A DNA stretch of 64,000 bases from Aeromonas enteropelogenes (GTDB lineage: Bacteria; Pseudomonadota; Gammaproteobacteria; Enterobacterales; Aeromonadaceae): NCBI RefSeq assembly GCF_000819845.1, contig NZ_CDCG01000037.1:325625-389624 (forward strand). The letters run 5' to 3'. Below are positions 38,437 through 47,148 of this stretch, in pieces. The position numbers and the translations under genes were made by a program. Under the pieces are notes generated by a model, which saw nothing but the letters and a program-made list of their open reading frames with translations, was not told the origin of the DNA and searched no databases. The first letter of the stretch is position 1, and each line of letters starts with the position of its first letter.

Positions 38437-38577
38437 GTGCAGGCCCTTTTGCTCATTCCATTCGACTGCCCGCAGTATATCGGTGCAAGGGATTGTAATG
38501 GCACTACTTTTTCAAATGGTGCCCTTGCTTTGCCCGAAGGGATCACCAAAAAAGGATTCATGCAAAACTCGATGAAA

Positions 38578-38596
38578 CGTCACATGGCTGTCATCA
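38578..38596 (+). promoter_or_regulatory. Pho-box-like repeat upstream of ytfK
   Basis: Half-sites CGTCAC (38578) and TGTCAT (38589) are exactly 11 bp apart, the spacing of PhoB boxes. A -10-like CATAGT lies about 11 bp downstream (38605), as in Pho promoters. Confidence 0.55.
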
Positions 38597-38642
38597 ACCG
38601 CCCCCATAGTGTGCCCTGTTCAAGCAAGCAGGTGACGTTGTG

Positions 38643-38861
38643 ATGAAGGTTTTCAAGCAGTTATCCCCGCGGCAGATCGCAAGATATATCAAGAGCTTCC
38701 ACCGGGGCTCCTTTGCCATCGAGTCATGGGGAACATTTGAATTCAGCGCAGGCAGGCTCAGTCTGCACGGGTTGAGCTGCCACCGGCGCCTGAGACTGGC
38801 AGGCCAGATCAACCAGGCCCTGCGCCAGCTCAGTCACGCCGAGCCCTTGCCGGAACAGTGA
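38643..38861 (+). CDS. ytfK: YtfK family protein (DUF1107)
   Basis: This 72-residue protein follows the YtfK pattern: MKVFKQLSPRQIARYIKSF, FAIESWGTFEFSAGRLSL and a C-terminal helix (QINQALRQL). In E. coli YtfK stimulates the alarmone synthetase SpoT under phosphate or fatty acid starvation. AGGTGA is 7 bases before ATG 38643, which is preferred to GTG 38640. A Pho-box-like repeat lies upstream, consistent with phosphate control. Residues RLSLHGLSCHRRLRL differ from E. coli, so the assignment is by pattern, not by exact identity. Confidence 0.78.
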   Translation: MKVFKQLSPRQIARYIKSFHRGSFAIESWGTFEFSAGRLSLHGLSCHRRLRLAGQINQALRQLSHAEPLPEQ

Positions 38862-38915
38862 GTCAAGGGGATTTGCCCTCCTGTCCTTAATGCTTCCATG
38901 CTGTTTGCCCGCCGG

Positions 38916-39230
38916 CTACTCGCCGCGCGGGCCGTTTTCGATATCGGTGATGACGCCGTTGCGCACGGTGACGAAGCGCATGAACTCGCTCTTGCCGAAG
39001 TTGTAGGTCCAGCGCTCGCCATACTTCACCGGCACCAGATAACCGAACTGGTTCTCCTCATTGCGACTGAGCTCTTCGCGCAGCATGGGCTCTCCACACT
39101 TGAGCAGCATCAGGGCCGTGCTGTCGCCCTCAGTGATCAACGCATTCTTGCAACGCATCGCATCGGCGCTGGCAGGCAGTGTGGCAAGCAGCGCAGCCAT
39201 GGCCGACGCCACCTTCATCATCTTGTTCAT
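38916..39230 (-). CDS. Exported DUF2845 family protein
   Basis: This 104-residue protein has a signal peptide (MNKMMKVASAMAALLATLPASADA) and then a compact domain with two Cys (MRCKNALI and LLKCGEP), which could form a disulfide, and ERWTYNFGKSEFMRFVTVRNG. That pattern is DUF2845 of unknown function, probably periplasmic. M4 of the longer frame (39230) gives the cleanest signal peptide. Confidence 0.8.
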   Translation of the reverse strand: MNKMMKVASAMAALLATLPASADAMRCKNALITEGDSTALMLLKCGEPMLREELSRNEENQFGYLVPVKYGERWTYNFGKSEFMRFVTVRNGVITDIENGPRGE

Positions 39231-39342
39231 GGGACACACCTCAACTGGGGTTCAGTTGCAGTATGACGGTTCCCGGCGGCGAAAAAAGCCCCCCATGAGT
39301 GCTCGTCGCCACCTTTAACCCACCAGCAAACTCGCCCAAAAA

Positions 39343-39370
39343 CAAACGGCGACCCGAGGGTCGCCGTTTG
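39343..39370 (-). terminator. Terminator of fklB
   Basis: Stem CAAACGGCGACC with GGTCGCCGTTTG, 17 bases past the fklB stop, is followed on the minus strand by TTTTTGGG. Confidence 0.8.
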
Positions 39371-39386
39371 CATCACGCCAGCCGGA

Positions 39387-39998
39387 TCACAGGATGTCCA
39401 GCAGCTCCACTTCGAATACCAGAGCGGAGTAGGGCGGGATGGAGCCGGCGCCACGGGCACCGTAAGCCAGATCCTGCGGAATGTAGAGCTTCCACTTGGA
39501 GCCAACCGGCATCAGCTGCAGGGCTTCAACCCAGCCCTTGATCACGCCGGTCACCGGGAACTCGGCCGGCTGGCCGCGAGCGACCGAGCTGTCGAATACG
39601 CCACCGTGGGTGAAGGTACCGTGGTAGTGAACACGCACGGACTGACCGGCTACCGGTACGGCGCCGTTGCCTTCGACCAGCACTTCATACTGCAGACCGG
39701 AATCGGTCACGGTCACTTCGGCGCGCTTGGCGTTGTCGGCCAGGAAGGCTTCGCCTTCGGCGGCAGCTGCCTTGGCGACCGCTTCCTGCTCTTCCTGCAT
39801 GCGGGCGGTGATGACCTGGAAGGCATCATTGATATCGTCACGGCTTACCGCGAATTCCAGACCGTTCAGGGCATCCGCCAGGCCTTGTTGCAGGGCCGGG
39901 ATATCCAGACCGGCGAAGGCTTGCTGCGCCAGCTGATCACCCATGTTGCGGCCGATGCCATAGCTGGCCTTCTGTTCGATAGAGTCGTATTGGGACAT
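39387..39998 (-). CDS. fklB: FKBP-type peptidyl-prolyl isomerase FklB (FKBP22)
   Basis: This 203-residue protein has an N-terminal helical dimerisation domain (SYGIGRNMGDQL to about residue 100) and a C-terminal FKBP domain (VRVHYHGTFTHGGVFDSS, QLMPVGSKWKLYIPQDLAYG). It catalyses proline cis-trans isomerisation and may help protein folding in cytoplasm. The start ATG at 39998 has GGAGCAAC upstream. No signal peptide is present, unlike the periplasmic FkpA. Confidence 0.93.
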   Translation of the reverse strand: MSQYDSIEQKASYGIGRNMGDQLAQQAFAGLDIPALQQGLADALNGLEFAVSRDDINDAFQVITARMQEEQEAVAKAAAAEGEAFLADNAKRAEVTVTDSGLQYEVLVEGNGAVPVAGQSVRVHYHGTFTHGGVFDSSVARGQPAEFPVTGVIKGWVEALQLMPVGSKWKLYIPQDLAYGARGAGSIPPYSALVFEVELLDIL

Positions 39999-40121
39999 TG
40001 AGATGTTGCTCCGGGTCCTGATGTAAAAGAGTCGGGATGATATCAGACTTTTGTGCCAGGTGCTGCCGGCGCCGCCCCTGATTTCCCCGTCCGTGGGAGT
40101 GAGTTCACATGCCGCGACAAA

Positions 40122-40143
40122 AACGCCGCCCGCAGGCGGCGTT
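40122..40143 (-). terminator. Terminator of the nagK-cutC unit
   Basis: Stem AACGCCGCC with GGCGGCGTT, loop TGCG on the minus strand, is followed by TTTTTGTC. Confidence 0.8.
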
Positions 40144-40153
40144 GATCAGAGGA

Positions 40154-40879
40154 TCAGGGTCGATCCAGCAAAGCCCGCACCGCCGCTACCTTGGAACCAT
40201 CGGTAATATTGACCCGGCCATCGTCCGAGGTGCCCATGTTGACTCCGTGAGGCACCATGCCGCCACGCCAGCCCATGCCGGACATGTGTACCTCGCTCAC
40301 CCCGGTAAATTCGATGATAGTGCGCACGTTGTCGGCATTGACTCCGGCCCCCGGCATCAGGCTGGCACGGCCCGCCAGCGCCTGCTGCATGGCCTGCAGA
40401 GTCTCAAGCCCCGCCAGTGCGGTCGGCGCATGGCCTGAGCTCAGGATGCGCTCACAACCGGCATTGACGATGATTTCCAGATCCGCCCGCCAGTCGGAGG
40501 AGAGATCGATGGCGCGGTGGAAGGTGACACCAAGGGGGCCTGCAGCTTCCACCAGTTGCTTGAGCCTGGCGGCGGGCACCCGCCCCTCTGCATCCAGCAG
40601 ACCGACGACGACCCCCTGCAAACCGGCCGAACGCGCCGCGGCAATGTCCTGCAACATCATCTCGAACTCGCCATCGCTGAAACAGAAGTCGCCGGCACGG
40701 GGACGGATCATGGCATAGACGGGCACGGTGGCATGGCGCGCCGCCAACTGCATGAAGCCATGGGAGGGGGTCAGGCCACCCAGCCCCAGGGCGGAGCAGA
40801 GTTCGATACGATCCGCCCCCGCCTGCTGGGCGGTAAACAGGGATTCCAGGTTGTCGATGCAGATTTCAAGACGGGTCAT
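40154..40879 (-). CDS. cutC: CutC family protein
   Basis: This 241-residue TIM-barrel protein has the CutC signature GADRIELCSALGLGGLTPS near the N-terminus, IRPRAGDFCFSDGE and EVHMSGMGWRGG near the C-terminus. CutC was linked to copper homeostasis, but its direct role is disputed. ATG 40879 follows AAGGAG. It begins 42 bases after nagK and probably shares its transcript. The longer open frame upstream is nagK overlap, not coding. Confidence 0.93.
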   Translation of the reverse strand: MTRLEICIDNLESLFTAQQAGADRIELCSALGLGGLTPSHGFMQLAARHATVPVYAMIRPRAGDFCFSDGEFEMMLQDIAAARSAGLQGVVVGLLDAEGRVPAARLKQLVEAAGPLGVTFHRAIDLSSDWRADLEIIVNAGCERILSSGHAPTALAGLETLQAMQQALAGRASLMPGAGVNADNVRTIIEFTGVSEVHMSGMGWRGGMVPHGVNMGTSDDGRVNITDGSKVAAVRALLDRP

Positions 40880-40920
40880 GACGACTCCTTTATCGGGGAG
40901 ATCAGACCCCACATCCGATC

Positions 40921-41823
40921 TCACAGGTTGAGCAAGGCTGCACCACGCACGCCACCGGCACCGCCGAAGCGGGCCTGGCGGATCTCGGGCAGGGCGACCC
41001 CGGGCAATAAATGGCCGGGCAGGCGCAGCGGCAATTGTTCGTAGAGAGCGGGCAGGCCGCTCAGGCCCCCGCCCAGCACCACTACCTCGGGATCGATCAC
41101 CGAGATGGCAGTAGCCAGGCCGGCGGCCATGATCTCCAGCCAGCAATCGATCGTGGCCACCGCATGGGGCTCATGGGCCTCGAAACGTGCCACAATCTGG
41201 CGCCCCGTGGCACGCTGACCGTGAAAATGGTGATAGAGCCGCTCCAGCCCGGTACCGGAGGCGTAAGTCTCGAAACAGACCAGACGACCACAGCCACAGC
41301 GGGGACGGGGCAGCTCGGGGTATTTCATCAGGATGGTGGCCGGCAGCGGGTAGTGGCCTATCTCGCCGGCCAGCCAGTTGCGCCCCTGGATGAGGGTGCC
41401 TGCGAGGTAGACGGCGCCGCCAATACCGGTGCCGATGGTGACCCCAAGGGCACTGCCGGCGCCATCCGCCGCTCCCTTGTGCACCTCCGACCAGAGGAAA
41501 CAGTTGGCATCGTTGTCCACCTTGACCGGGCGATCCAGCCGTTCCGCCAGATCGGCCCCCAGATGGCGACCGTTGATGGCGGGCAGGTTGGCCGCCACTA
41601 TGCAGTGGTCGTGACGATTGAGGATGCCGGGAAAGCCGATGCCGACCGCCCCCTTGGCACCAAAGCGGGCGTCTGCCTGCTCGACCCGCTCGCGGATCAG
41701 CTGCTGCAACGCCTCGTAATCATTGCCCGGTGTGGCCACCTGCTCCTCATGACAGAGATTCAAGGCTCCGTCATACACCGCAAAGGCAATCTTGGTACCA
41801 CCGATATCAAAGCCGTAATACAT
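40921..41823 (-). CDS. nagK: N-acetylglucosamine kinase (ROK family)
   Basis: This 300-residue protein phosphorylates GlcNAc (cell-wall recycling). It shows MYYGFDIGGTKIAFAV (phosphate loop), VKVDNDANCFLWSE (catalytic Asp), GVTIGTGIGGAVY and the Zn-binding CGCGRLVCFETY, all close to E. coli NagK. ATG 41823 has AAGGGAG upstream; the first ten codons of the longer frame are dropped because the family starts at MYYG. Operon with cutC. Confidence 0.9.
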   Translation of the reverse strand: MYYGFDIGGTKIAFAVYDGALNLCHEEQVATPGNDYEALQQLIRERVEQADARFGAKGAVGIGFPGILNRHDHCIVAANLPAINGRHLGADLAERLDRPVKVDNDANCFLWSEVHKGAADGAGSALGVTIGTGIGGAVYLAGTLIQGRNWLAGEIGHYPLPATILMKYPELPRPRCGCGRLVCFETYASGTGLERLYHHFHGQRATGRQIVARFEAHEPHAVATIDCWLEIMAAGLATAISVIDPEVVVLGGGLSGLPALYEQLPLRLPGHLLPGVALPEIRQARFGGAGGVRGAALLNL

Positions 41824-41930
41824 GCCCGCACTCCCTTGTCTGTTAGCTGTCATCCGGATCAGTTCTGGGGGGACATTGTATTAATTCGCAAAAAAAATAA
41901 AGTGACACGGGGCGTAAAACCAAAGCGGGA

Positions 41931-42437
41931 TCAAAGCAGACGGAACATTTGCCGCTGTAGACAAGGTTGGCCAAGGCTGGTCAGGGTCCGCTGTTTGCCG
42001 TCGAACACGAAGCCGCGGCGCAGGTAAAACCCCTCACCGATCCGGTTGCCATCGAGCAGCCACAATCTGACGCACTCGCAGCCGCTGCGCCGCATCTGCA
42101 TCGCCACCGCCTGCCACAGTCGCTTGCCATACCCATGGCGCCAGTGATCCGGATGCAGATAAAGCGCCCGGATCCTGGCGGTGGCGAGGCCCTCCTCCTG
42201 CTCCTGCTGCCAGTAAAGAAGGCCTATCACCACCTCATCCAGGCAGAGCAACATGGGGCGCGGACCTGGTTCGGCGAGCCGGCCCTGCCAGATCTGCAGA
42301 TGCTCGGTCACGTCCAGCTGGGCCAGCATGTCCTGGCCCAGCACCTGGCTATAGGCGGCGAGCCAGCTGGCCCGCTGCATCACCGTCATGGCGGCGGCGT
42401 CATCGGGCCGCGCCATGCGCAGGCTTATGCCTTGCAT
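41931..42437 (-). CDS. GNAT family N-acetyltransferase
   Basis: This 168-residue protein has the GNAT core: RMARPDDAAAM at the start, LYLHPDHWRHGYGKRLW (acetyl-CoA-binding Q/RxxGxG/A-type segment, here RHGYGK) and the C-terminal GFYLRRGFVFDG. Substrate is unknown. ATG 42437 lies 13 bases inside the protease gene end, so translation is probably coupled. Upstream sequence of the longer frame overlaps the protease and is not used. Confidence 0.82.
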   Translation of the reverse strand: MQGISLRMARPDDAAAMTVMQRASWLAAYSQVLGQDMLAQLDVTEHLQIWQGRLAEPGPRPMLLCLDEVVIGLLYWQQEQEEGLATARIRALYLHPDHWRHGYGKRLWQAVAMQMRRSGCECVRLWLLDGNRIGEGFYLRRGFVFDGKQRTLTSLGQPCLQRQMFRLL

Positions 42438-43231
42438 TGGGGCACCAGGCCGTTGGCACGTGCCTGCTGATAGAGAGGCTGTACCTCGGCCTGCTGCGCC
42501 TGCAGCTCGGCGATGCGGCTCTCGTTGCTGGGGTGAGTGGAGAGCAGCTGGGGCGGATTCTTGCCGCCGGAGGCTGCGCTCATGTTTTGCCACAGGGGAA
42601 TGGCGGCGGCGGGATCAAAACCGGCGCGGGCCATCAGATCCAGCCCCAGACGGTCTGCCTCGCTCTCCTGCTCGCGACCATAGGGCAGCAGTACCCCGAC
42701 TTCCATGCCAAGGCCAAGGGCCGCCATGGTGGCGCCGCGATATTCGCTGGTGCCCATGGCAATGTCCGCCACCGACAGACCGATATCCGCCAGCTGGCTG
42801 CGGGAGAGACGCTCGTTGGAGTGCTGGGCCAGCACGTGGGTCAGCTCGTGACCGATGACGGTGGCCAGCTGATCCTGATTCTTGGCCACCTTGAGCAGGC
42901 CGCTGTAGACCCCGATCTTGCCACCGGGCAGGGCGAAGGCGTTGACCTGCTTGGAGTCAAACACCACCACTTCCCAGTTGCTGATGCCATAGCTGGCGGG
43001 CACCTGGGCGGTCACCGCCTTGGCGACACAGGAGACATAGGCGTTAAGCCTCGCATCCGTGCTCACCTTCTCCTGCTTCTTCATCTGCTCGAAGGAGTCT
43101 GCTCCCAGCTGGCTCATCTGCTGGGGAGAGTAGAGCAACATCTGGCTGCGACCGGTCGGTGACTGGGCACAACCAAGCAGCAGAGACGTGCACAGAGCTG
43201 CCAGGCCAAACTTGTAAAACGGGGCGGTCAT
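42425..43231 (-). CDS. Lipoprotein M48 metalloprotease
   Basis: This 268-residue protease has a lipobox (SLLLGC-AQS), a zinc motif HELTHVLAQH near residue 130, and the third zinc ligand in the EQESEADRLGLD helix. The fold is LoiP/YggG-like and it acts at the outer membrane periplasmic face, probably in protein quality control. ATG 43231 follows AAGGAG. The gene is followed by the overlapping GNAT gene. Confidence 0.9.
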   Translation of the reverse strand: MTAPFYKFGLAALCTSLLLGCAQSPTGRSQMLLYSPQQMSQLGADSFEQMKKQEKVSTDARLNAYVSCVAKAVTAQVPASYGISNWEVVVFDSKQVNAFALPGGKIGVYSGLLKVAKNQDQLATVIGHELTHVLAQHSNERLSRSQLADIGLSVADIAMGTSEYRGATMAALGLGMEVGVLLPYGREQESEADRLGLDLMARAGFDPAAAIPLWQNMSAASGGKNPPQLLSTHPSNESRIAELQAQQAEVQPLYQQARANGLVPQCKA

Positions 43232-43366
43232 GAAAGACTCCTTAACCATAACGTTGCCCTATTTTCGGAAATGCCGACTCGGGACGCAAGGGAGTGCATT
43301 TTTCAATAGCCGAAAAATGGCCGAGAAGATCCTGCCCGACTTGCCAAAACGGCGTCCCATAAAACA

Positions 43367-43391
43367 AAACGAGCCCGCAGGGGGCTCGTTT
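43367..43391 (-). terminator. Terminator of pstS
   Basis: Stem AAACGAGCCC with GGGCTCGTTT, 25 bases past the pstS stop, is followed on the minus strand by TGTTTTATGG. Confidence 0.8.
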
Positions 43392-43415
43392 TTGCGTCAC
43401 GGGCTGGCAGCAGTG

Positions 43416-44390
43416 TTACATGATGTCCAGCTTCTTCAGGTCGGCCATGGCGACCTTGGCCGGTACCGGCACATAACCGTCCTTGGCGACGATGCTCTGG
43501 CCCGCCTTGGACAACATCATCTTCACGAACTCCTGCTCCATCGGGGAGAGGGGCTTGTTCGGGTGCTTGTTCACGTAAACGTAGAGGAAGCGGGAGAGCG
43601 GATACTTGCCGGTGATGGCGTTGTCGGAGGTCGCCTCGACGAAGGTCTTGCCATCCTTGGAGAGCGGTACGGCGCGAACCCCGGAGGTGACATAACCGAT
43701 GCCCGAGTAGCCGATGCCGTTCAGGGAGGCGGAGACGGACTGCACCACGGAGGCAGAACCCGGCTGCTCGTTCACGCCGCTCTTGAAGTCGCCGTTGCAC
43801 AGGGCGTGCTCTTTGAAGTAGCCGTAAGTACCGGAGACGGAGTTGCGGCCGAACAGCTGCAGATCCTTGCTGGACCAGTTGCCCTCCAGACCCAGATCAG
43901 ACCACTTGGTGGCTGCCTTGGCTTCGCCGCACTTGAGGGTGCTGGAGAAGACGGAGTCAACCTGCTGCATGGTCAGCCCCTTGATGGGGTTGTCCTTGTT
44001 GACGAACACCGCCAGGGCATCGACGGCCACGCGGATGGCGGTCGGCTTGTAACCGTAACGCTTCTCGAACGCCTCGATCTCGCCCGCCTTCATGGCGCGG
44101 CTCATCGGGCCAAACTGGGCAACCCCTTCGGTCAGGGCGGTCGGCGCGGTGGAAGAACCGGCGGCCTGGATCTGCACGTTGACGTTGGGATAGACACGCT
44201 TAAATTCTTCGGCCCACAGGGTCATCATGTTGGCCAGGGTGTCCGAGCCGACGGAAGACAGGTTGCCGGAGATGCCGCTGGTCGGGGCGTACTCTGGCAG
44301 ATCCTTATCGACACCATAGGCCAGGGTGCTGGCAGAAAACAGGGTTGCAGCGGTGAATCCGATAACACCAGCCAGTTTGTTGAGTTTCAT
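43416..44390 (-). CDS. pstS: Phosphate-binding protein of the ABC transporter, PstS family
   Basis: This 324-residue periplasmic protein has a signal peptide ([20 protein letters not shown]...) and PstS-family segments ([56 protein letters not shown]). It binds inorganic phosphate for the PstCAB transporter. The start MKLNKL is preferred to the longer frame. A Pho-box-like repeat lies upstream. No pstCAB or phoU follows; a terminator ends the unit, so the permease lies elsewhere. Confidence 0.9.
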   Translation of the reverse strand: MKLNKLAGVIGFTAATLFSASTLAYGVDKDLPEYAPTSGISGNLSSVGSDTLANMMTLWAEEFKRVYPNVNVQIQAAGSSTAPTALTEGVAQFGPMSRAMKAGEIEAFEKRYGYKPTAIRVAVDALAVFVNKDNPIKGLTMQQVDSVFSSTLKCGEAKAATKWSDLGLEGNWSSKDLQLFGRNSVSGTYGYFKEHALCNGDFKSGVNEQPGSASVVQSVSASLNGIGYSGIGYVTSGVRAVPLSKDGKTFVEATSDNAITGKYPLSRFLYVYVNKHPNKPLSPMEQEFVKMMLSKAGQSIVAKDGYVPVPAKVAMADLKKLDIM

Positions 44391-44521
44391 CCAATCTCTC
44401 CAAGTCCAAGGTTGCAGAAGGCAATCGTCAGTATGACGTTGATACATGGTTCAAACCCGATCACCCTCTCCAAAGTTACAGAAGGTCCGTTCTTGAAACG
44501 GCGCCAGTATCTGACCTGGCA

Positions 44522-44561
44522 GTGACAAATTTATGGATTTAATGTGACACTTTAATGACAT
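44522..44561 (-). promoter_or_regulatory. Pho-box-like repeats upstream of pstS
   Basis: On the minus strand TGTCAT (44555) and TGTCAC (44544) are 11 bp apart, with another TGTCAC half-site 22 bp further (44522). This is the direct-repeat phasing expected for PhoB. Confidence 0.65.
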
Positions 44562-44584
44562 GGGCAAGGATTTGCACAAATGCA

Positions 44585-44610
44585 GGAAGGGCTGCGGATG
44601 CAGCCCTTCC
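44585..44610 (-). terminator. Terminator of phoBR
   Basis: An 11-bp stem GGAAGGGCTGC with GCAGCCCTTCC, loop ATCC on the minus strand, lies 30 bases past the phoR stop. Confidence 0.8.
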
Positions 44611-44638
44611 TTCGTATCTAACTCATTGTCTAAAAAGA

Positions 44639-45934
44639 TTATTTAATCACCACCATGCGTGCCGGTATGAGGAAGCTGAAGCGGCTGCCAAGGCCGATCC
44701 GGCTCTCGATGTCGAGGTGACAGTCGTGATGACTGAGGGCATGCTTGACGATGGCAAGGCCCAGCCCCGAGCCACCGGTATGGCGCGAGCGGGCCTTGTC
44801 GACCCGATAGAAACGCTCGGTGAGCCGCGCCAGGTGCTCGGGGGCAATCCCCTCCCCCTCATCCTTGACCGCAAACAGCGCCATGGTGCCCTGGGCACGC
44901 CACTCCACCGTGATGTTGCGCCCCGCCGGGGTGTAGTGGATGGCGTTGTAGACCAGGTTGGACACCGCGCTGCGCAACTGCTCCTGATCACCGCGCACGA
45001 ACAGGTTTGACTGCACATTGAACTCGATCTGGTGTCCCCGTTCGCCGGAGAGCGCCCTGGCCTCCAGCTCCAGCAGCCCCAGCATGGCGGGCATGTCCAC
45101 CAGATGGGAGAGATCCACCGACGGCGCAGCCTCGATGCGCGACAGGGTGAGCAGCTGGTTGACCAGGTTGTCCATGCGGATGGTCTGCTCCATCATCACC
45201 CTGTGCGCCTTGGCCCACACCGCGGGGGGCGGCGGCTCCTCGGTCATCTCCAGATAGCCCTTGAGTACGGTGAGCGGGGTGCGCAGCTCGTGGGAGACGT
45301 TGGAGACGAAATGCTTGCGGGTCTTCTCCAGATGGCGCAGCCGGGTCACGTCCCGCACCACCAGCATGGCCTGATCCTCGGCATAGGGCATGATGCGAAA
45401 CTCGAGAAACTTCTCCTCGTTGACCGGGGAGTTCATCTCGAGGGGCTCGTCATACTCCCCCTTGCCGAGGTAGGCGCCAAAAGCCGGATTGCGGATGAGG
45501 TTGCCCACGTGTTGGCCCGCGTCCTCCGGCCAGCGAAACCCCAGCAGCTGTTCGGCCAGCCGGTTGCACCAGAGGATGCTGCCGTCGGTACGGATCACCA
45601 CGGCCGCATCGGGCAGCGCCTCGGCCCCTTCGCGAAAACGGCGGATGAGGCCCGCCAGCTCGCGCCGTCTGGCCCGGTGGCGCTGCTGCAACTTGTAGAT
45701 ACCGTTGAAGATATGCTCCCAGCTGCCACTGCCATGGGGGGGAACCAGGCTGCGATCGTGCCACAGCCAGTCCGACAGGCGCTTCTGGAAGCGGTAGTGC
45801 CAGCCGAGGTGGAGCAGGGCTGCCACCAGCAGGCAAAGGGCAAGATGATCAATCAACCAGCCGACCAACACGAACGGCGAATAGAAGAATACCATTCGCC
45901 ACAACTGTCGCCGCCAGGCGTAAGGTTGCAACAT
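44639..45934 (-). CDS. phoR: Phosphate regulon sensor kinase PhoR
   Basis: This 431-residue membrane histidine kinase has two TM segments near the N-terminus (about 14-45), a PAS-like segment (ILWCNRLAEQLLGFR), the H-box FVSNVSHELRTPLT, N-box LVYNAIHYTP, and G-boxes DEGEGIAPEHL and GSGLGLAIVKH. It phosphorylates PhoB on low phosphate. It starts 10 bases after the phoB stop, so the pair is one operon, and ends at a terminator. Confidence 0.94.
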   Translation of the reverse strand: MLQPYAWRRQLWRMVFFYSPFVLVGWLIDHLALCLLVAALLHLGWHYRFQKRLSDWLWHDRSLVPPHGSGSWEHIFNGIYKLQQRHRARRRELAGLIRRFREGAEALPDAAVVIRTDGSILWCNRLAEQLLGFRWPEDAGQHVGNLIRNPAFGAYLGKGEYDEPLEMNSPVNEEKFLEFRIMPYAEDQAMLVVRDVTRLRHLEKTRKHFVSNVSHELRTPLTVLKGYLEMTEEPPPPAVWAKAHRVMMEQTIRMDNLVNQLLTLSRIEAAPSVDLSHLVDMPAMLGLLELEARALSGERGHQIEFNVQSNLFVRGDQEQLRSAVSNLVYNAIHYTPAGRNITVEWRAQGTMALFAVKDEGEGIAPEHLARLTERFYRVDKARSRHTGGSGLGLAIVKHALSHHDCHLDIESRIGLGSRFSFLIPARMVVIK

Positions 45935-45943
45935 AATTGCCTC

Positions 45944-46633
45944 TTAGAGACGGGTTGAGAAACGGTATCCGGCTCCACGTACCGTCTGGATCAGTCTGTC
46001 GTGTCCAGTCTCTTCGATCGCTTTGCGCAGGCGACGAATGTGCACGTCCACGGTTCTGTCCTCGACATACACATTGGTCCCCCAGACATTGTTCAGCAGT
46101 TGCTCGCGGCTGTAGACCCGCTCGGGATGGGTCATGAAGAAGTGCAGCAGTTTGAACTCGGTCGGCCCCATGTCCAGCGCCTTCTCCTCGGCACTGACCC
46201 GATGAGAGACAGGATCCAGCTTGAGCCCCTGCACCTCGATCACCTCGTCCACCGAGGTGGGAGAGACCCGGCGCATCACCGCATGCAGGCGAGCAGTCAG
46301 CTCCTTGGGAGAGAACGGCTTGGTGATGTAGTCATCGGCCCCCGCCTCGAGACCTCGGACCTTGTCCTCTTCCTCGCCACGAGCGGTGAGCATCACCACC
46401 GGGATCTGGCGGGTCACCTCATCCTGCTTGAGCTGCTTGATGAACTGGATACCGCTGCCACCGGGCATCATCCAGTCCAGCACGATGAGTTCGGGGTAGG
46501 GTTCACGCACCTTCGCCAGTCCATCGGCAAAATCTTCCGCCTCAATCGTCTCGTATCCCTTCTGCTCCAGCACGAAACAGAGCATTTCGCGGATCGGTGC
46601 CTCGTCCTCAACCACCAGAATTCGCTTAGCCAT
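45944..46633 (-). CDS. phoB: Phosphate regulon response regulator PhoB
   Basis: This 229-residue OmpR-type regulator equals E. coli PhoB in length: acidic pocket [12 protein letters not shown], phosphorylation Asp in [15 protein letters not shown], and the C-terminal winged-helix with [14 protein letters not shown] helix (here [16 protein letters not shown]) and [19 protein letters not shown] 46633 with GGAGAGAGAAGGG is used. A Pho-box-like repeat upstream suggests autoregulation. phoR follows. Confidence 0.96.
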   Translation of the reverse strand: MAKRILVVEDEAPIREMLCFVLEQKGYETIEAEDFADGLAKVREPYPELIVLDWMMPGGSGIQFIKQLKQDEVTRQIPVVMLTARGEEEDKVRGLEAGADDYITKPFSPKELTARLHAVMRRVSPTSVDEVIEVQGLKLDPVSHRVSAEEKALDMGPTEFKLLHFFMTHPERVYSREQLLNNVWGTNVYVEDRTVDVHIRRLRKAIEETGHDRLIQTVRGAGYRFSTRL

Positions 46634-46683
46634 TCCCTTCTCTCTCCTCTGTGAAGATGGGTGCGCCAATTATTAGAATTTTC

Positions 46684-46702
46684 TGTGACACTTTTATGAC
46701 TC
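46684..46702 (-). promoter_or_regulatory. Pho-box-like repeat upstream of phoB
   Basis: Minus-strand AGTCAT and TGTCAC are 11 bp apart (46696-46701 and 46685-46690), about 51 bases before the phoB ATG, with a TAATAA-like -10 about 10 bp downstream. Confidence 0.6.
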
Positions 46703-46734
46703 GATGACAGGGCGGATGATAAACGTTTTCAGAT

Positions 46735-47148
46735 TCAGTTGGCAGCCGTGCGTTGCAGTAGATCCCAGCGGTTGCCACTGATGTCCTCAAATACCACCAC
46801 TGTGCCGTAAGGTTCGCTGCGCGGCTGCTCGCAAAAATGCACGCCATGGGCCTGCATCCGCTCGTAATCCCGCCAAAAGTCATCGGTCTCGAGAAACAGG
46901 AAGACCCGCCCGCCGCCCTGCCGGCCGATGGCGGCCTGCTGCTCCGGGGTAGCCGCGCGGGCCAGCAACAGGGCCGAGCCCTGCCCGCCCGCCGGGGCGA
47001 CCCGCACCCAGCGCTTGCCCGGTTTGCCCGGCTCGTCAAGCTGTGTGTCTTCCAGCAGCGTAAAGCCAAGCCCCCGGGTAAAAAAGGCGATGGCCTCGTC
47101 GTAGTCGGCCACCAGCAGGGTCAGAGCACCGATTGTTTGTCCCGTCAT
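46735..47148 (-). CDS. VOC (glyoxalase-fold) family protein
   Basis: This 137-residue protein is a pair of beta-alpha-beta-beta-beta modules (LTLLVADYDEAIAFFTRGLGF at the N-terminus; VFLFLETDDFWRDYERMQAHG and YGTVVVFEDISGNRWDLL near the end), typical of VOC metalloenzymes or resistance proteins. The reaction is not predictable. Its ATG overlaps the stop of the upstream diguanylate cyclase gene by four bases (ATGA), so translation is coupled. AAGGGAAAC is the ribosome binding region. Confidence 0.85.
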   Translation of the reverse strand: MTGQTIGALTLLVADYDEAIAFFTRGLGFTLLEDTQLDEPGKPGKRWVRVAPAGGQGSALLLARAATPEQQAAIGRQGGGRVFLFLETDDFWRDYERMQAHGVHFCEQPRSEPYGTVVVFEDISGNRWDLLQRTAAN

